This document shows, piece by piece, positions 35,651-45,548 of a stretch of DNA of 64,000 nucleotides (its first letter is position 1; each line of letters begins with the position of its first letter). The notes under the pieces were generated by a model that was given only the letters and a program-made list of their open reading frames with translations, searched no databases and was not told where the DNA came from. This DNA comes from Phaeobacter porticola (lineage in GTDB: Bacteria > Pseudomonadota > Alphaproteobacteria > Rhodobacterales > Rhodobacteraceae). The stretch is taken from contig NZ_CP016364.1 of assembly GCF_001888185.1 (NCBI RefSeq), positions 1,612,001-1,676,000 on the forward strand, written 5' to 3'. Both the position numbers and the translations under genes were made by a program.

Positions 35651-35868
35651 ATTGGGGACGCTCTCATAGCTGGATGTGAAAAACCAGACCTTTCAGAGAG
35701 ATATAGTTCAGAGCCGATGACCAGCACAGGGTAATAGGCAAGAGGAACCGCACGCTGAGCTGCGGAGGTTTTGGCCAGCGCTGATCCATGGCGTTTTGTG
35801 GTGGGGTCTGGCGTCACAAACGGCCTAAGGCCATGGCAGATATACTGCGTTTTCGGTGAGCAACTTCC

Positions 35869-36315
35869 TTAGCTTATATCGCTACCTTGTTGATCCAAAA
35901 CGAAAACCTCTCTTAGGACCGCCACCAGAAATGCCGTACTGATGCCAAAGGCGAACAAACCGGTGACCGCACCAAAGGCGGCAAAGATCCGCATGCCCTC
36001 ACTCAAAACGATGTCGCCGTAGCCAAGCGTTGTGTAGGTCGCAAGCGAAAAGTAAATCGCTGTGTTCCAATCCCCGATTGCGCCGGAAAATATCAGCGCA
36101 GTCGCCCAAATCCAAACCTGCATCGTGTGGGCAAAAACAATCAACCCAATGGCGATGAACATGACCAAACCGATTTGAAAAACCCGTCGAGCGCCTTGCA
36201 GGTAACCCGTACGCTTGCGCAGGAAATGGATACAGAACACCAATAGTGCCGCCTCTACCGCAAGACAAATGCCAAGGTATAGGCTGCCCAACAGCAACTG
36301 TTGAATGAGCGTCAT
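35869..36315 (-). CDS. Small potassium-channel-like membrane protein
   Basis: The 148-residue protein has the K+ selectivity filter TTLGYGD preceded by a pore helix (NTAIYFSLATY) and followed by a last helix (FAAFGAVTGLFAFGISTAFLVAVLREV). Two further hydrophobic segments precede the pore (about 8-30 and 48-78). This is the Ion_trans_2 fold with no cytoplasmic RCK domain, so gating is unknown. It would work as a tetramer. No partner gene is evident. Confidence 0.9.
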   Translation of the reverse strand: MTLIQQLLLGSLYLGICLAVEAALLVFCIHFLRKRTGYLQGARRVFQIGLVMFIAIGLIVFAHTMQVWIWATALIFSGAIGDWNTAIYFSLATYTTLGYGDIVLSEGMRIFAAFGAVTGLFAFGISTAFLVAVLREVFVLDQQGSDIS

Positions 36316-36462
36316 AGATGTTCTGCCCTTGTCTCGCCTGTCTTGGCGCCTGTCCTTATGTCACGCGGCGCATCAGTTGGATGCTATCCGGCAATGTGCG
36401 TGCCATGCTCAGTCCGGGAACCGGCACAATATAAATCTATGGGTTCTGGACAGCTTACGAAA

Positions 36463-36885
36463 TCAGCGTTGAGACATGCAATCGCGATAATGCTGTTTTA
36501 CCAGACGTTTGCGGCGCGCTTCGGGGGTATTGAAATAGTCGTCACGATCACTGGCCTCTGACCCGTTCCGGGACCCTGCGCTGCGGACCTTGCCATCCTG
36601 AATACTGATGCCAAAACGGGCGGTGCCCGAAAAGGTGATCCCGACGCGATCATTTCCAAGGCCTAGCCCCTGACTGCTATCGCTGCGTGGAACACCGGCG
36701 TAGGCCTCTGCACGATTGCGACAGACCTCTTCTGCCTGATTGTCTGAGGATGCCTGCGCATGGGCTGCCTGCGTCATCCCAGTTGCTGTCAAAGCAACAA
36801 GTGCGACAATTACTCCAGGACGACAGGATGGCAGTAAGAACGGCAACATGGCAAAACCTATTGTATATGACATCCATCTTTTCAT
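36463..36885 (-). CDS. Secreted hypothetical protein
   Basis: The 140-residue product from MKRWMSYTIGFAM (ATG at 36885, GAGG 7 bases upstream) has a long N-terminal hydrophobic segment that probably serves as a signal peptide, with a cleavage site near AAHAQA. The mature part of about 95 residues is hydrophilic, with two Cys (EEVCRNRAEAY; HYRDCMSQR) that could form a disulfide. A GITFSGTARFGISIQDGKVRS beta segment and an Arg-rich end follow. No known domain was recognised. Confidence 0.6.
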   Translation of the reverse strand: MKRWMSYTIGFAMLPFLLPSCRPGVIVALVALTATGMTQAAHAQASSDNQAEEVCRNRAEAYAGVPRSDSSQGLGLGNDRVGITFSGTARFGISIQDGKVRSAGSRNGSEASDRDDYFNTPEARRKRLVKQHYRDCMSQR

Positions 36886-37034
36886 GGGCAAACCTCAGAT
36901 GGGGGCTATATCGCATCTCGTCAATGCTTTGCAGAAAGAACCTGTACCCAGCTGAACCACTAAGCCCGCTCCCAGCTCGATGAACGGGGCCGAATTTCGG
37001 AAAAGTTGATTAATATGCAAGAGGTTATAGTTCT

Positions 37035-37700
37035 ATGCTAATCATAAGGGACATCTGTAAATCCTACGCAGGCCCGTCTGGCCCCGTGCCAGTACTAAAG
37101 GCGGTTTCGCTGTCCCTTTCGGCAGGCCGCAGTCTTGCACTGACCGGCGACAGTGGTTCAGGCAAGAGCACACTTTTACATCTCGCGGCAGCCTTGGACC
37201 AATTTGACAGCGGCGAGATTACAGTTGGCAACGTTGCACTTGCCGATCTGGACGATGATGGCCGTGCGGGTCTTCGGCGCAGCCAAGTGTCGCTGGTGTT
37301 TCAGCAATTCAACCTCATTCCAGCTTTGAGTGTTGAACAGAATATCAGTCTGCATGCCCGCCTTGCAGGGCGTGCAGACGAGGCCTGGATCGGGGTGCTG
37401 ACAGACCGTCTGGGACTGACAGAGTTCAGGATGCGATACCCAGAACAGCTGTCTGGTGGCCAGCAGCAGCGTGTCGCCATCGCCCGTGCCTTGGCACTGC
37501 GGCCAAAACTTCTGCTTGCAGACGAGCCAACCGGAAATCTTGACGAGGCATCAAGTGCTTCGGTGATGGAGTTGATGCTTGATCTGGTTCGTGAGACAGA
37601 GGCGGCCCTGCTGCTGGTCACGCATTCGCATGATATTGCGGCGCGGCTTGATCAGCGGGCGCATCTCAGCGGCGGTCAGATTATTGGGTGCAGCACATGA
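37035..37700 (+). CDS. ABC transporter ATP-binding protein (LolD/MacB type, AttE-like)
   Basis: The 221-residue ATPase has Walker A GDSGSGKS, Q-loop region VSLVFQQFNLIPALSVEQNI typical of the LolD/FtsE/MacB group, signature [33 protein letters not shown] and switch His LLVTHSHDIA. It pairs with the FtsX-like permease encoded next (13-base overlap). Together with the third gene this is the AttEFGH-type arrangement, whose substrate is not known. Confidence 0.92.
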   Translation: MLIIRDICKSYAGPSGPVPVLKAVSLSLSAGRSLALTGDSGSGKSTLLHLAAALDQFDSGEITVGNVALADLDDDGRAGLRRSQVSLVFQQFNLIPALSVEQNISLHARLAGRADEAWIGVLTDRLGLTEFRMRYPEQLSGGQQQRVAIARALALRPKLLLADEPTGNLDEASSASVMELMLDLVRETEAALLLVTHSHDIAARLDQRAHLSGGQIIGCST

Positions 37701-40156
37701 TCCGTCCCGCACTAGGTGCGATCCTTTCCCATTGGCGGCAGCATCCGTTGCAACTGGGGATGCTGATAACCGGGCTCGCGCTTGCCACTGCGCTTTGGTC
37801 AGCGGTTCAGGCCATCAATGGCGAGGCCCGTGCCAGCTACGCGGATGCGGCAGCGCAGATATCTCCTTCTGGTCAGTCCTACCTTGCACCACAGCAGGGG
37901 TATATCACTATTTCCCAATATGTTGCGCTGCGACGTGCAGGCTGGCAGCTGTCTCCTGTGTTGACGGGATCTTATCGGGGGCCAGATAATGGGCCTGACG
38001 GGGCCAGTCTTGAGCTGATCGGGATTGATATTCTGTCGAACCCGGTGATGGCACGGCTGACTGATGATTTTAACAAGCAGTCTAGGGGGCCTGACAGCGG
38101 CAACAAGATGATAGATCTCACGCCAGAGGATCTTCTGCTGCGTCCTGGGCGGCTGTTCGTTCACCCTGAGACAAATATCGCTGTCGGCGGAACAGATGTT
38201 CCCCCTGTTATGCGCTCGACACTGGTTCCGCTTGGAGCCGCGATCAGCGATATCGCCACCGTGGCGAAACTGTTGCAAAGGCCGAATGCGATTAGTCGGC
38301 TAATTCTATTGCCGGATCAACCTGCTGGCCTCACGCCACTCGCAGATTTGGCTCCAAATCTGCGTCAACAGACCCCATCAACCGGCGCTGATACGGCACA
38401 GCTCACGCGCAGTTTCCATCTCAATCTCACGGCCTTTGGCCTGCTGTCATTTGCTGTGGGATTGTTCATCGTTCAAGGCACCATTGCACTGGGAATTGAA
38501 CAAAGGCGTGGAATGTTTCGAACGCTGCGTAGTTTAGGTTTACCACTCAAAGCATTGGTATATATTGTTTTTGCTGAGCTATTGGCAATCACGATTGTAG
38601 CTGCACTATTGGGGTTGCTACTGGGATATCTGGTTGCTGCGGCGCTGCTGCCTGGTGTGGGTGCGACCCTGTCGGGCCTCTACGGCGCGTCATTAGAGGG
38701 CAGCTTGCAGCTACGCCTCAGTTGGGTTGTTTCTGGCATGGCAATGGCATTGGCGGGTATGGGTCTTGCCGGCGCGCAGAGTTGGTTCAGTCTGTATCAC
38801 TTGCCAATTTTGGCCGCACCAGCTGCAACGGCGCGCGGCCAACAGGCCCTGCGCGGGCACAAGGTCTCTGCGCTTGCAGGGGCGGCGATGCTGGTTTCAG
38901 CGCCCTGTGTTCCACTGTTGTTTGACGGGCTTCTGGCCGGGTTTGTATTCCTAGGCGGGTTAATGCTTGGTGCGGCTCTCTTGTTGCCGCTCGTCTTATC
39001 GGGCCTTGCGGGGGTTGGTACGCGTCTGGCGCGTACACCTGTTTCACTGTGGCTTTGGGCAGACATGCGCGCGCAACTGCCGGGGTTATCGCTGGCCCTG
39101 ATGGCGCTTTTGCTCGCTCTGGCGACCAATATCGGTGTCGGAACAATGGTTTCTAGTTTTCGCCTCACCTTCCTTGGCTGGTTGGATCAGCGATTGGCGT
39201 CTGAACTGTATATGACTTTGCCGCGCAATGAGATGGCTGCGGATGTGTTGCCCTGGCTGGCGTCACGGGATATCCGCGCCCTGCCCATCCGCCATAGCGA
39301 TGAACGCTATGATGGCGCGCCGATGGAGGTTTACGGCATCATCAATGATGCCACCTATAGGGACAACTGGCCCTTGCTCCGGGCGGATCCGGACGTCTGG
39401 CAGTCCGTAGACGCGGGCACCGGGGTGTTGATCAATGAACAACTGTCGCACCGCGCGGCTCTGGCACCGGGTGATCCTTTGCAGATCGCGCCAGGCTGGC
39501 AGATGCCCATTGCAGGTGTCTATTCGGACTACGGCAATCCCCATCCCCAGGCCATCGTCGGTCTGCCAGTGCTTTTGCGCCATCGCCCTCAGATTGACAA
39601 CCGTCGGTTCGGTCTGCGTGTTCGACCCAGCGCTGTCGGCCAACTCCGCGCCGATCTGACGGCCCGGTTCGATTTGCCAAGCGGCGTCTTTATCAACCAA
39701 GGGGAGCTGAAGGCGCGGTCCTTGGCGATTTTTGATCGAACATTTGTGGTGACGGCGGCCCTTAACCTTTTGACCTTTGGGGTGGCGGGATTTGCGATTC
39801 TGACCAGTCTGCTGACTCTCTGGAGCCAGCGGTTGCCGCAACTGGCACCGATCTGGGCCATGGGACTGACACGGCGGCAACTGGCACGATACGAAGTCCT
39901 GCGCAGCGTCTTGCTGTCAGGATTGACAGCGCTCTTGGCGCTACCACTGGGATTGCTGTTGGGCTGGGCCCTGTTGGCTGTTGTCAATGTAGAGGCCTTT
40001 GGCTGGCGCTTGCCGATGGTTCTCTTTCCGCTGGACTGGCTGCGCTTGTTCCTGATGGCATTGGCGGCTGCGGCGCTGGCCGCGGCACTGCCTGCGAGGC
40101 GTCTCAGCCGTCTGAAACCCGCAGATCTATTGAGGGTATTTGCAAATGAACGGTAA
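37688..40156 (+). CDS. FtsX-like ABC permease with two FtsX domains (AttFG-like)
   Basis: The 822-residue protein has an N-terminal helix (about 18-42), a periplasmic region (about 45-250), a first FtsX core of four helices (about 250-475), a second periplasmic region (about 480-670) and a second FtsX core (about 680-815) ending PARRLSRLKPADLLRVF. MacB/LolCE-type permeases do mechanotransduction or lipoprotein extraction and do not import solutes. Two permeases fused in one chain agree with a single ATPase partner. The stop overlaps the next gene's start region by 11 bases. Confidence 0.9.
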   Translation: MQHMIRPALGAILSHWRQHPLQLGMLITGLALATALWSAVQAINGEARASYADAAAQISPSGQSYLAPQQGYITISQYVALRRAGWQLSPVLTGSYRGPDNGPDGASLELIGIDILSNPVMARLTDDFNKQSRGPDSGNKMIDLTPEDLLLRPGRLFVHPETNIAVGGTDVPPVMRSTLVPLGAAISDIATVAKLLQRPNAISRLILLPDQPAGLTPLADLAPNLRQQTPSTGADTAQLTRSFHLNLTAFGLLSFAVGLFIVQGTIALGIEQRRGMFRTLRSLGLPLKALVYIVFAELLAITIVAALLGLLLGYLVAAALLPGVGATLSGLYGASLEGSLQLRLSWVVSGMAMALAGMGLAGAQSWFSLYHLPILAAPAATARGQQALRGHKVSALAGAAMLVSAPCVPLLFDGLLAGFVFLGGLMLGAALLLPLVLSGLAGVGTRLARTPVSLWLWADMRAQLPGLSLALMALLLALATNIGVGTMVSSFRLTFLGWLDQRLASELYMTLPRNEMAADVLPWLASRDIRALPIRHSDERYDGAPMEVYGIINDATYRDNWPLLRADPDVWQSVDAGTGVLINEQLSHRAALAPGDPLQIAPGWQMPIAGVYSDYGNPHPQAIVGLPVLLRHRPQIDNRRFGLRVRPSAVGQLRADLTARFDLPSGVFINQGELKARSLAIFDRTFVVTAALNLLTFGVAGFAILTSLLTLWSQRLPQLAPIWAMGLTRRQLARYEVLRSVLLSGLTALLALPLGLLLGWALLAVVNVEAFGWRLPMVLFPLDWLRLFLMALAAAALAAALPARRLSRLKPADLLRVFANER

Positions 40157-41264
40157 TCGCGTGACAGCAGCCATAGTTGGCTTGGGACTCGGGCTCGGGT
40201 GGGTGACGTTGCCCGCAATGCTTGCCGCCCAAGGGTACGCAGGATTGGGAACAGAGGCCGCAGGCTTTGCCGTACCACAGCGCGGTGTCGCATTGAAGTT
40301 TCCCCGCGATCACGGCCCCCACCCTGACTATCGCATTGAATGGTGGTATTTAACGGCCAATCTGACCGGTGAAGATGGGCGCGACTACGGCGTGCAATGG
40401 ACGCTGTTCCGCTCAGCCCTGCACCCGGAGGGGGCGGACGGTGAGAGGGTCACGACATCCTGGTCGGATCCGCAGATCTGGATGGGCCATGCAGGTTTGA
40501 CCACCCCGGATCATCACTATTATGCTGAACGTCTGGCCCGCGGCGGTATTGGTCAGGCCGATGTGCGCACTGCACCGTTTGAGGCCTATATCGACGATTG
40601 GAACATGCGAGCCGGGGGCGCATCGACAGGTGATGGGTTGGACCAGCTTTCTCTTCGAGCCAGCGGGACTGCATTTTCTTATCAGCTATCGCTGCGTGCC
40701 GAGGGTCCGCTCGTTCTTCAGGGGGAGTCGGGCTATTCCGTGAAATCCGCGAGCGGACAAGCCAGCTACTATTACTCGCAACCTCATTATCAGATCTTGG
40801 GTGTCTTGCAGCTACCAGATGGTCCGATCAAAGTGACGGGGCAAGGATGGCTAGATCGTGAATGGTCCAGTCAACCGCTCGCAGAGGATCAAACCGGTTG
40901 GGATTGGTTTTCCTTGCGCTTTGACAGCGGGGACAAGCTGATGGGGTTTCAACTGCGGGGACACAATGATTTCACCTCTGGAACCTGGATTATGGCGGAT
41001 GGTCAAGCGACAGCATTGGAACCCGGCGCGTTGCAGGCAACCCCGATTGCGACCAGCACGGTCGAGGGGCGTGAGATCCCAACAGGCTGGCATCTGCAAT
41101 TGCCCGAACAGGAGCTCGACATCCGGGTACACGCGTTAAACCCAAATGCCTGGATGGACACCAGCTTCCCCTATTGGGAGGGACCGGTCAGCGTAAACGG
41201 TAGCCACAGTGGCAAAGGCTATCTGGAGATGACTGGATACGGTGAGACCTCAGACTCGCGCTAG
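40146..41264 (+). CDS. AttH/CrtC-like lipocalin-type exported protein
   Basis: From MNGNRVTAAIVGLGLG (ATG at 40146 with GAGGG 9 bases upstream) the product is about 372 residues with an N-terminal signal segment. The domain is CrtC/AttH (DUF2006-like): HPDYRIEWWYLTANLTGEDGRDYGVQWTLFRSAL, MGHAGLTTPDHHYYAERLARGGIGQA, YYYSQPHYQILG, GQGWLDREWSSQ and DFTSGTWIMADG. CrtC hydrates carotenoids, whereas AttH is a structural relative of unknown role. Linkage to an FtsX-type ABC transporter indicates handling of a lipophilic envelope component. Confidence 0.9.
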   Translation: MNGNRVTAAIVGLGLGLGWVTLPAMLAAQGYAGLGTEAAGFAVPQRGVALKFPRDHGPHPDYRIEWWYLTANLTGEDGRDYGVQWTLFRSALHPEGADGERVTTSWSDPQIWMGHAGLTTPDHHYYAERLARGGIGQADVRTAPFEAYIDDWNMRAGGASTGDGLDQLSLRASGTAFSYQLSLRAEGPLVLQGESGYSVKSASGQASYYYSQPHYQILGVLQLPDGPIKVTGQGWLDREWSSQPLAEDQTGWDWFSLRFDSGDKLMGFQLRGHNDFTSGTWIMADGQATALEPGALQATPIATSTVEGREIPTGWHLQLPEQELDIRVHALNPNAWMDTSFPYWEGPVSVNGSHSGKGYLEMTGYGETSDSR

Positions 41265-41308
41265 ATCGGTACACGAACGCAGGGATCCAAAAACGAAAAC
41301 AACATGAC

Positions 41309-41336
41309 AAAGGGGCGCCGTATTGGGCGCCCCTTT
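41309..41336. terminator. Bidirectional terminator between the AttH-like and uspA genes
   Basis: An 11-base-pair perfect stem AAAGGGGCGCC/GGCGCCCCTTT encloses a 6-base loop. It sits between two convergent genes, 45 bases after one stop codon and 31 after the other. Confidence 0.8.
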
Positions 41337-41366
41337 ACAATTTACCTACCGTTCATTTGGGCCGGA

Positions 41367-41798
41367 TCAGCGCACCACATAGACCGAACAGGTCGAATGC
41401 CGGATCACTCGCGCCGCATTGGGGCCAAGCAGGTAATCCGACAGCTCCGGCTTATGCGCGCCAATCACGATCAGATCGGTCCCCGCCTTGTCGGCAACCT
41501 TCAGGATCTCCTGATAGGCTTTGCCGGTGGCGACCACATGGCGGACCTTGGCGTTGCGCTCGGCTCCCAGAGCCTCTTCGCACATCTTGCTCAGATGCTC
41601 TGCCGTTTCCTTGACCGCACGGTCATGGTGGTGATCCTCGAAGAACCCCGAGACCCAGCTTTCGCCAAAATCCGGTAGGACGTTGACCACATCAAGTTGT
41701 GCCTGATCCAGATCCGCCAGCCGTGCCGCTTCGCGCAGCACCTTGGCATCAACGGTTTTATCACTCAGCTCCAATGCGCAGAGAACAGATTTGCTCAT
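41367..41798 (-). CDS. Universal stress protein UspA-family
   Basis: The 143-residue protein has the Usp fold (SKSVLCALELSDKTVDAKVLREAARLADLDQAQLDVVNVLPDF) and the ATP-binding-type C-terminus VIGAHKPELSDYLLGPNAARVIRHSTCSVYVVR, with G-2x-G-9x-G(S/T) only partly kept (HKPELSDYLLGPNAARVIRHST). Its start overlaps the TRAP permease stop by 4 bases. The analogous TeaD in Halomonas is a Usp linked to a TRAP transporter that modulates uptake, so a regulatory role in this transporter is plausible. Confidence 0.92.
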   Translation of the reverse strand: MSKSVLCALELSDKTVDAKVLREAARLADLDQAQLDVVNVLPDFGESWVSGFFEDHHHDRAVKETAEHLSKMCEEALGAERNAKVRHVVATGKAYQEILKVADKAGTDLIVIGAHKPELSDYLLGPNAARVIRHSTCSVYVVR

Positions 41799-44404
41799 GC
41801 CGGGACTCCTTCCTTGCTGGCCCGTGCGCGCTGCAAGAAGGCGATCATCGCCAATAGCAGCAGCGCCGGGATGAAGATCAATTCCTTGGGCAGCTGGTCT
41901 GCCGGGGCCTGTACACTCAGCAGGCGCACCGGTTCGTCGGCGTAGAAGTCGAAGCTGTCCATGCCCGACTGCGCGGGCGTGCCGAACATCGGTTCGTCCA
42001 GTTTGACCACACCATCCTCAGGCAGGAGCATCAGGCCAAACCCATCAACCTGTGCCTGACCATCGCCACCATCAGCGACGGGCAGGATCAGCGTTGTGGT
42101 CTTCTGCTCACCGGTGTCGAAATCCGGCCCTTCCACGGTGATCCGCAGCTCGCTACCGGCTGGGGCCGTGGCCACGGTTTCCACCAATGCCGCCGGATCC
42201 GTGCTGGCGAACGGAGGCATCAGCCGGTTCATGAAGAAGTCCGGGCGGAACAGGGCAAAGGCGACCAGCACCAGCAACACGCTTTCATAGATGCGGTTGC
42301 GGGTTAGGAAGTAGTTCATCGTACCTGCAGTGAAGGCCAGAATGGCGATGGTCGCAGAAATCGCCACCAGAATGCCCTGCACCCAAGTCACATCAATCAG
42401 CAACAGGTCGGTGTTGAAGATGAAGACGAAGGGCAGCGCCACGGTGCGCAGGCTGTAGAAGAACGCCACAAAGCCGGTGCGAATGGCATCGCCCCCCGAC
42501 ACCGCAGCGGCAGCAAAGCTGGCCAGACCCACAGGCGGTGTCACATCCGCCATGATGCCGAAGTAGAACACAAAGAGATGCACGGCAATCAGTGGAACCA
42601 CCAGTCCCGACTGCGCGCCAAGTTCTACCACAACGCCGGCCATCAGCGAACTGACAACGATGTAGTTGGCGGTGGTAGGCAGCCCCATGCCCAGCACCAG
42701 CGACAGAAGGCCGACCATGATCAGCATCAGGATCAGGTTACCGCCGGACATCAGTTCCACCAGTTCCGACATCACCTGACCAACGCCGGTCAGCGTCACA
42801 GTGCCAACAATGACGCCTGCCGTGGCCGTGGCCAGGGCAATGCCGATCATATTGCGCGCGCCGTCAATCAGCCCGTTCCACAGATCATGCACCCCATCAA
42901 GGAAGCTGTGCGCCAAAGTGCTTTGCCCCCGGAACAGCGCCTTCAATGGTTTTTGCGTCAGCAGGATCACAAACAGCAGTGCCGTCGCCCAGAACGCGGA
43001 CAGACCCGGCGACTTCTGCTCAATCATCAGGAAGTAGACCAAGACGATGATTGGCAGTAGGTAGTGCAGACCCGCCTTGTAGATTTCGCCTACCACTGGC
43101 AGCTCGACCTCAGCTGCATTTGGGTCATCAGGCACTAGATCATCGGTCCCGGCCGCCAGCCACAATAGCCCCAGATAGGCTGCAACGACCAATAGCGACA
43201 GCACAAGGCCAGAGGCGCCGGGGATCGCGGCGGTGATCGCCTTAATGGGATATTGAATGCCGTAGCAAAGAGCCGCAAACCCCGCGAAAAACGCGGCCAT
43301 GCCGCCGATGGTCCGCCCCATAGACACCACGCGGTTGCCCAGCGTGGGCATGTTCCGCTTCACCGCCTCAAGATGGACGATATAGACCAGCGCAATGTAG
43401 GAAATCGCGGCCGGCAGGAAGGCATGGGTGATCACCTCCACATAGGAAATGCCGACGTATTCCACCATCAGGAAGGCCGCAGCCCCCATGACGGGCGGCA
43501 TGATCTGGCCATTCACCGAGGAGGCGACCTCGACCGAACCGGCCTGCTCCGAACTGAAGCCCACCCGCTTCATCAAGGGAATGGTGAAGGTGCCGGTGGT
43601 CACCACATTGGCGATGGAAGAGCCGGAAATCAGACCGGTAGCGGCAGAGCCAACAACAGCGGCCTTGGCGGGACCACCACGCAGGTGACCAAGCGCGCCA
43701 AAGGCCATCTTGATGAAGTAATTGCCAGCCCCGGCCTTATCCAGAAGTGCGCCGAACAGCACGAAGAGGAACACGAATTTTGTGGAGACACCCAGCGCAA
43801 TGCCAAAGACCCCTTCGGAGGTGATCCACATATGGCTCATCGCCTTTTTCAGGCTCGCGCCTTTCCAGCGGATGACTTCCGGCACCCAGTCGGAGGAGCC
43901 AAAGAATACATAGGCAAGAAAAATACAGGCGATGATAGCCATGGCCGGCCCCAGCGCGCGACGTGCCGCTTCGAACAGCAACAACAGTCCGATCAGGGCT
44001 ACCCATTTGTCCGTATCATCGGCAAGCCCGCCGGAATTCACGACTTTCTGGTAGAAAATGTAACCATAGAGCGCGATAATTGCTCCGACGATGGACATGA
44101 TCCAATCTTGGATCGGAATGTAGTGACGTGGACTGGATTTCAGCGCGGGATACGCCGCAAAGGCGAGGAAGATTGCAAAGGCCAAATGAATCTGGCGTGA
44201 GTTGTTGACCACGCTGCCGGGCAGCAACAGGTTAGAAACTGGCGAGGCCAGCACCACCTGAAAGACCGACCATATTACCGCGACAATCGCCAGAAACAGC
44301 CCAACCGACCCAACCGGGTTGCGTGCGCCGGCATCGGAGGATGCGACGAGGTCCTGTAGCTCTTCTTCGGTAAGCGGTCGATTTCCTTGAACATCGGATG
44401 TCAT
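41795..44404 (-). CDS. TRAP transporter fused permease (4TM/12TM, TAXI family)
   Basis: The 869-residue protein is a TRAP fused permease. An N-terminal DctQ-like four-helix part (about 30-200) continues into a 12-helix DctM part (about 200-690) with VFLFVLFGALLDKAGAGNYFIKMAFGALGHLRGGPAKAAVVGSAATGLISGSSIANVVTTGTFTIPLMKRVG and GMGLPTTANYIVVSSL. A hydrophilic C-terminal region (about 750-840) follows, with a last helix. It moves the solute bound by the TAXI protein using an ion gradient. A hairpin in the 178-base gap after the binding-protein gene separates the two. Confidence 0.95.
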   Translation of the reverse strand: MTSDVQGNRPLTEEELQDLVASSDAGARNPVGSVGLFLAIVAVIWSVFQVVLASPVSNLLLPGSVVNNSRQIHLAFAIFLAFAAYPALKSSPRHYIPIQDWIMSIVGAIIALYGYIFYQKVVNSGGLADDTDKWVALIGLLLLFEAARRALGPAMAIIACIFLAYVFFGSSDWVPEVIRWKGASLKKAMSHMWITSEGVFGIALGVSTKFVFLFVLFGALLDKAGAGNYFIKMAFGALGHLRGGPAKAAVVGSAATGLISGSSIANVVTTGTFTIPLMKRVGFSSEQAGSVEVASSVNGQIMPPVMGAAAFLMVEYVGISYVEVITHAFLPAAISYIALVYIVHLEAVKRNMPTLGNRVVSMGRTIGGMAAFFAGFAALCYGIQYPIKAITAAIPGASGLVLSLLVVAAYLGLLWLAAGTDDLVPDDPNAAEVELPVVGEIYKAGLHYLLPIIVLVYFLMIEQKSPGLSAFWATALLFVILLTQKPLKALFRGQSTLAHSFLDGVHDLWNGLIDGARNMIGIALATATAGVIVGTVTLTGVGQVMSELVELMSGGNLILMLIMVGLLSLVLGMGLPTTANYIVVSSLMAGVVVELGAQSGLVVPLIAVHLFVFYFGIMADVTPPVGLASFAAAAVSGGDAIRTGFVAFFYSLRTVALPFVFIFNTDLLLIDVTWVQGILVAISATIAILAFTAGTMNYFLTRNRIYESVLLVLVAFALFRPDFFMNRLMPPFASTDPAALVETVATAPAGSELRITVEGPDFDTGEQKTTTLILPVADGGDGQAQVDGFGLMLLPEDGVVKLDEPMFGTPAQSGMDSFDFYADEPVRLLSVQAPADQLPKELIFIPALLLLAMIAFLQRARASKEGVPA

Positions 44405-44538
44405 GGAGTATCCCCCTGAGGCCGTCAGACACTGCGGCCGGTTATTCTTGGGTGTTGCCCTTGGCCCCGACGCGCCCTGCTCCCTGGTGGAGTTTCAGCG
44501 CCTCATGGCAAAGGGCAAAGCCTTCACGGCAAGGGCAA

Positions 44539-44564
44539 AACGGGGCACCAATTGGCGCCCCGTT
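44539..44564 (-). terminator. Attenuating hairpin between TAXI-protein and TRAP-permease genes
   Basis: Stem AACGGGGC/GCCCCGTT (8 base pairs) with a 10-base loop lies 19 bases beyond the binding-protein stop on the minus strand. No T-run follows, so partial termination or end protection is likely. Confidence 0.6.
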
Positions 44565-44582
44565 GCAATCATCAGAGATGGG

Positions 44583-45548
44583 TTACTCTACCCAGCCCTG
44601 CTCTTTGTAGTATTTCGCAGCACCGGGATGCAGCGGCGCGGACAGGCCTGCGGTTGCCATTTCCTCAGGCTTGAGGTTGGCGAATGCCGGGTGCAGCTTT
44701 TTGAAGTCATCGAAGTTCTCAAAGACCGCTTTCACCACGGTATAAACCGCCTCGTCGGAGACCTGATCGGAGGTGACGAAGGTCGCGCCCACACCGAATG
44801 TGCCGACATCCGCGTCAGAGCCACGGTACATGCCACCGGGGATGGTTGCGGTCCGGTAGAAGGAGTTGTCGGCGATCAGCTTTTCAACGGCTTCGCCATC
44901 AACAGTCACCAGAACGGAGTCACAGGCGGTGGTGGCTTCCTGAATGGAACCCGAGGGGTGGCCAACGGTGTAGACCATCGCGTCGATCTGGTTGTCACAG
45001 AGCGCTGCGGACTGTTCGGCCGCTTTCAGCTCGGTTGCCAGCGCAAAGCTGTCCATGCCCCAGCCTTTGGCTTCCAGTAGCACTTCCATGGTGCCACGCT
45101 GGCCGGAACCAGGGTTGCCAATGTTGACGCGCTTGCCTTTGAGGTCGTCAAAGCTGGTCACGCCGGCATCCGCGCGGGCCACAACGGTGAAGGGCTCGGG
45201 ATGCACGGAGAACACCGCGCGCAGACCTTCAAAGGCGCCCTGATCTTCGAATTTGGAGGTGCCGTTGTAAGCGTGGTACTGCCAGTCGGACTGCGCCACA
45301 CCAAATTCCAGCTCGCCTTCGCGGATGGTGTTGATGTTGTAGACAGAGCCGCCAGTGGATTCCACGGAACAGCGGATGCCGTGCTCTTTGCGGGTCTTGT
45401 TGACCAGACGGCAGATCGCGCCACCGGTCGGATAGTACACGCCGGTTACACCGCCGGTACCAATTGTGATGAATTCTTCTGCCATGGCAGCAGGCGCCAT
45501 AAAGGCAGTTGCTACAAGGGCGCTAACGGCCAGCTTGGTGTTGGTCAT
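44583..45548 (-). CDS. TAXI-family TRAP transporter solute-binding protein
   Basis: From [23 protein letters not shown] (signal peptide, ATG at 45548) the product is about 321 residues. The TAXI hallmarks are [92 protein letters not shown] and [23 protein letters not shown]. It is a periplasmic receptor for an organic acid or amino acid such as glutamate or a dicarboxylate; the ligand is not decided. It is the first gene of the binding protein-permease-Usp unit. Confidence 0.93.
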   Translation of the reverse strand: MTNTKLAVSALVATAFMAPAAMAEEFITIGTGGVTGVYYPTGGAICRLVNKTRKEHGIRCSVESTGGSVYNINTIREGELEFGVAQSDWQYHAYNGTSKFEDQGAFEGLRAVFSVHPEPFTVVARADAGVTSFDDLKGKRVNIGNPGSGQRGTMEVLLEAKGWGMDSFALATELKAAEQSAALCDNQIDAMVYTVGHPSGSIQEATTACDSVLVTVDGEAVEKLIADNSFYRTATIPGGMYRGSDADVGTFGVGATFVTSDQVSDEAVYTVVKAVFENFDDFKKLHPAFANLKPEEMATAGLSAPLHPGAAKYYKEQGWVE

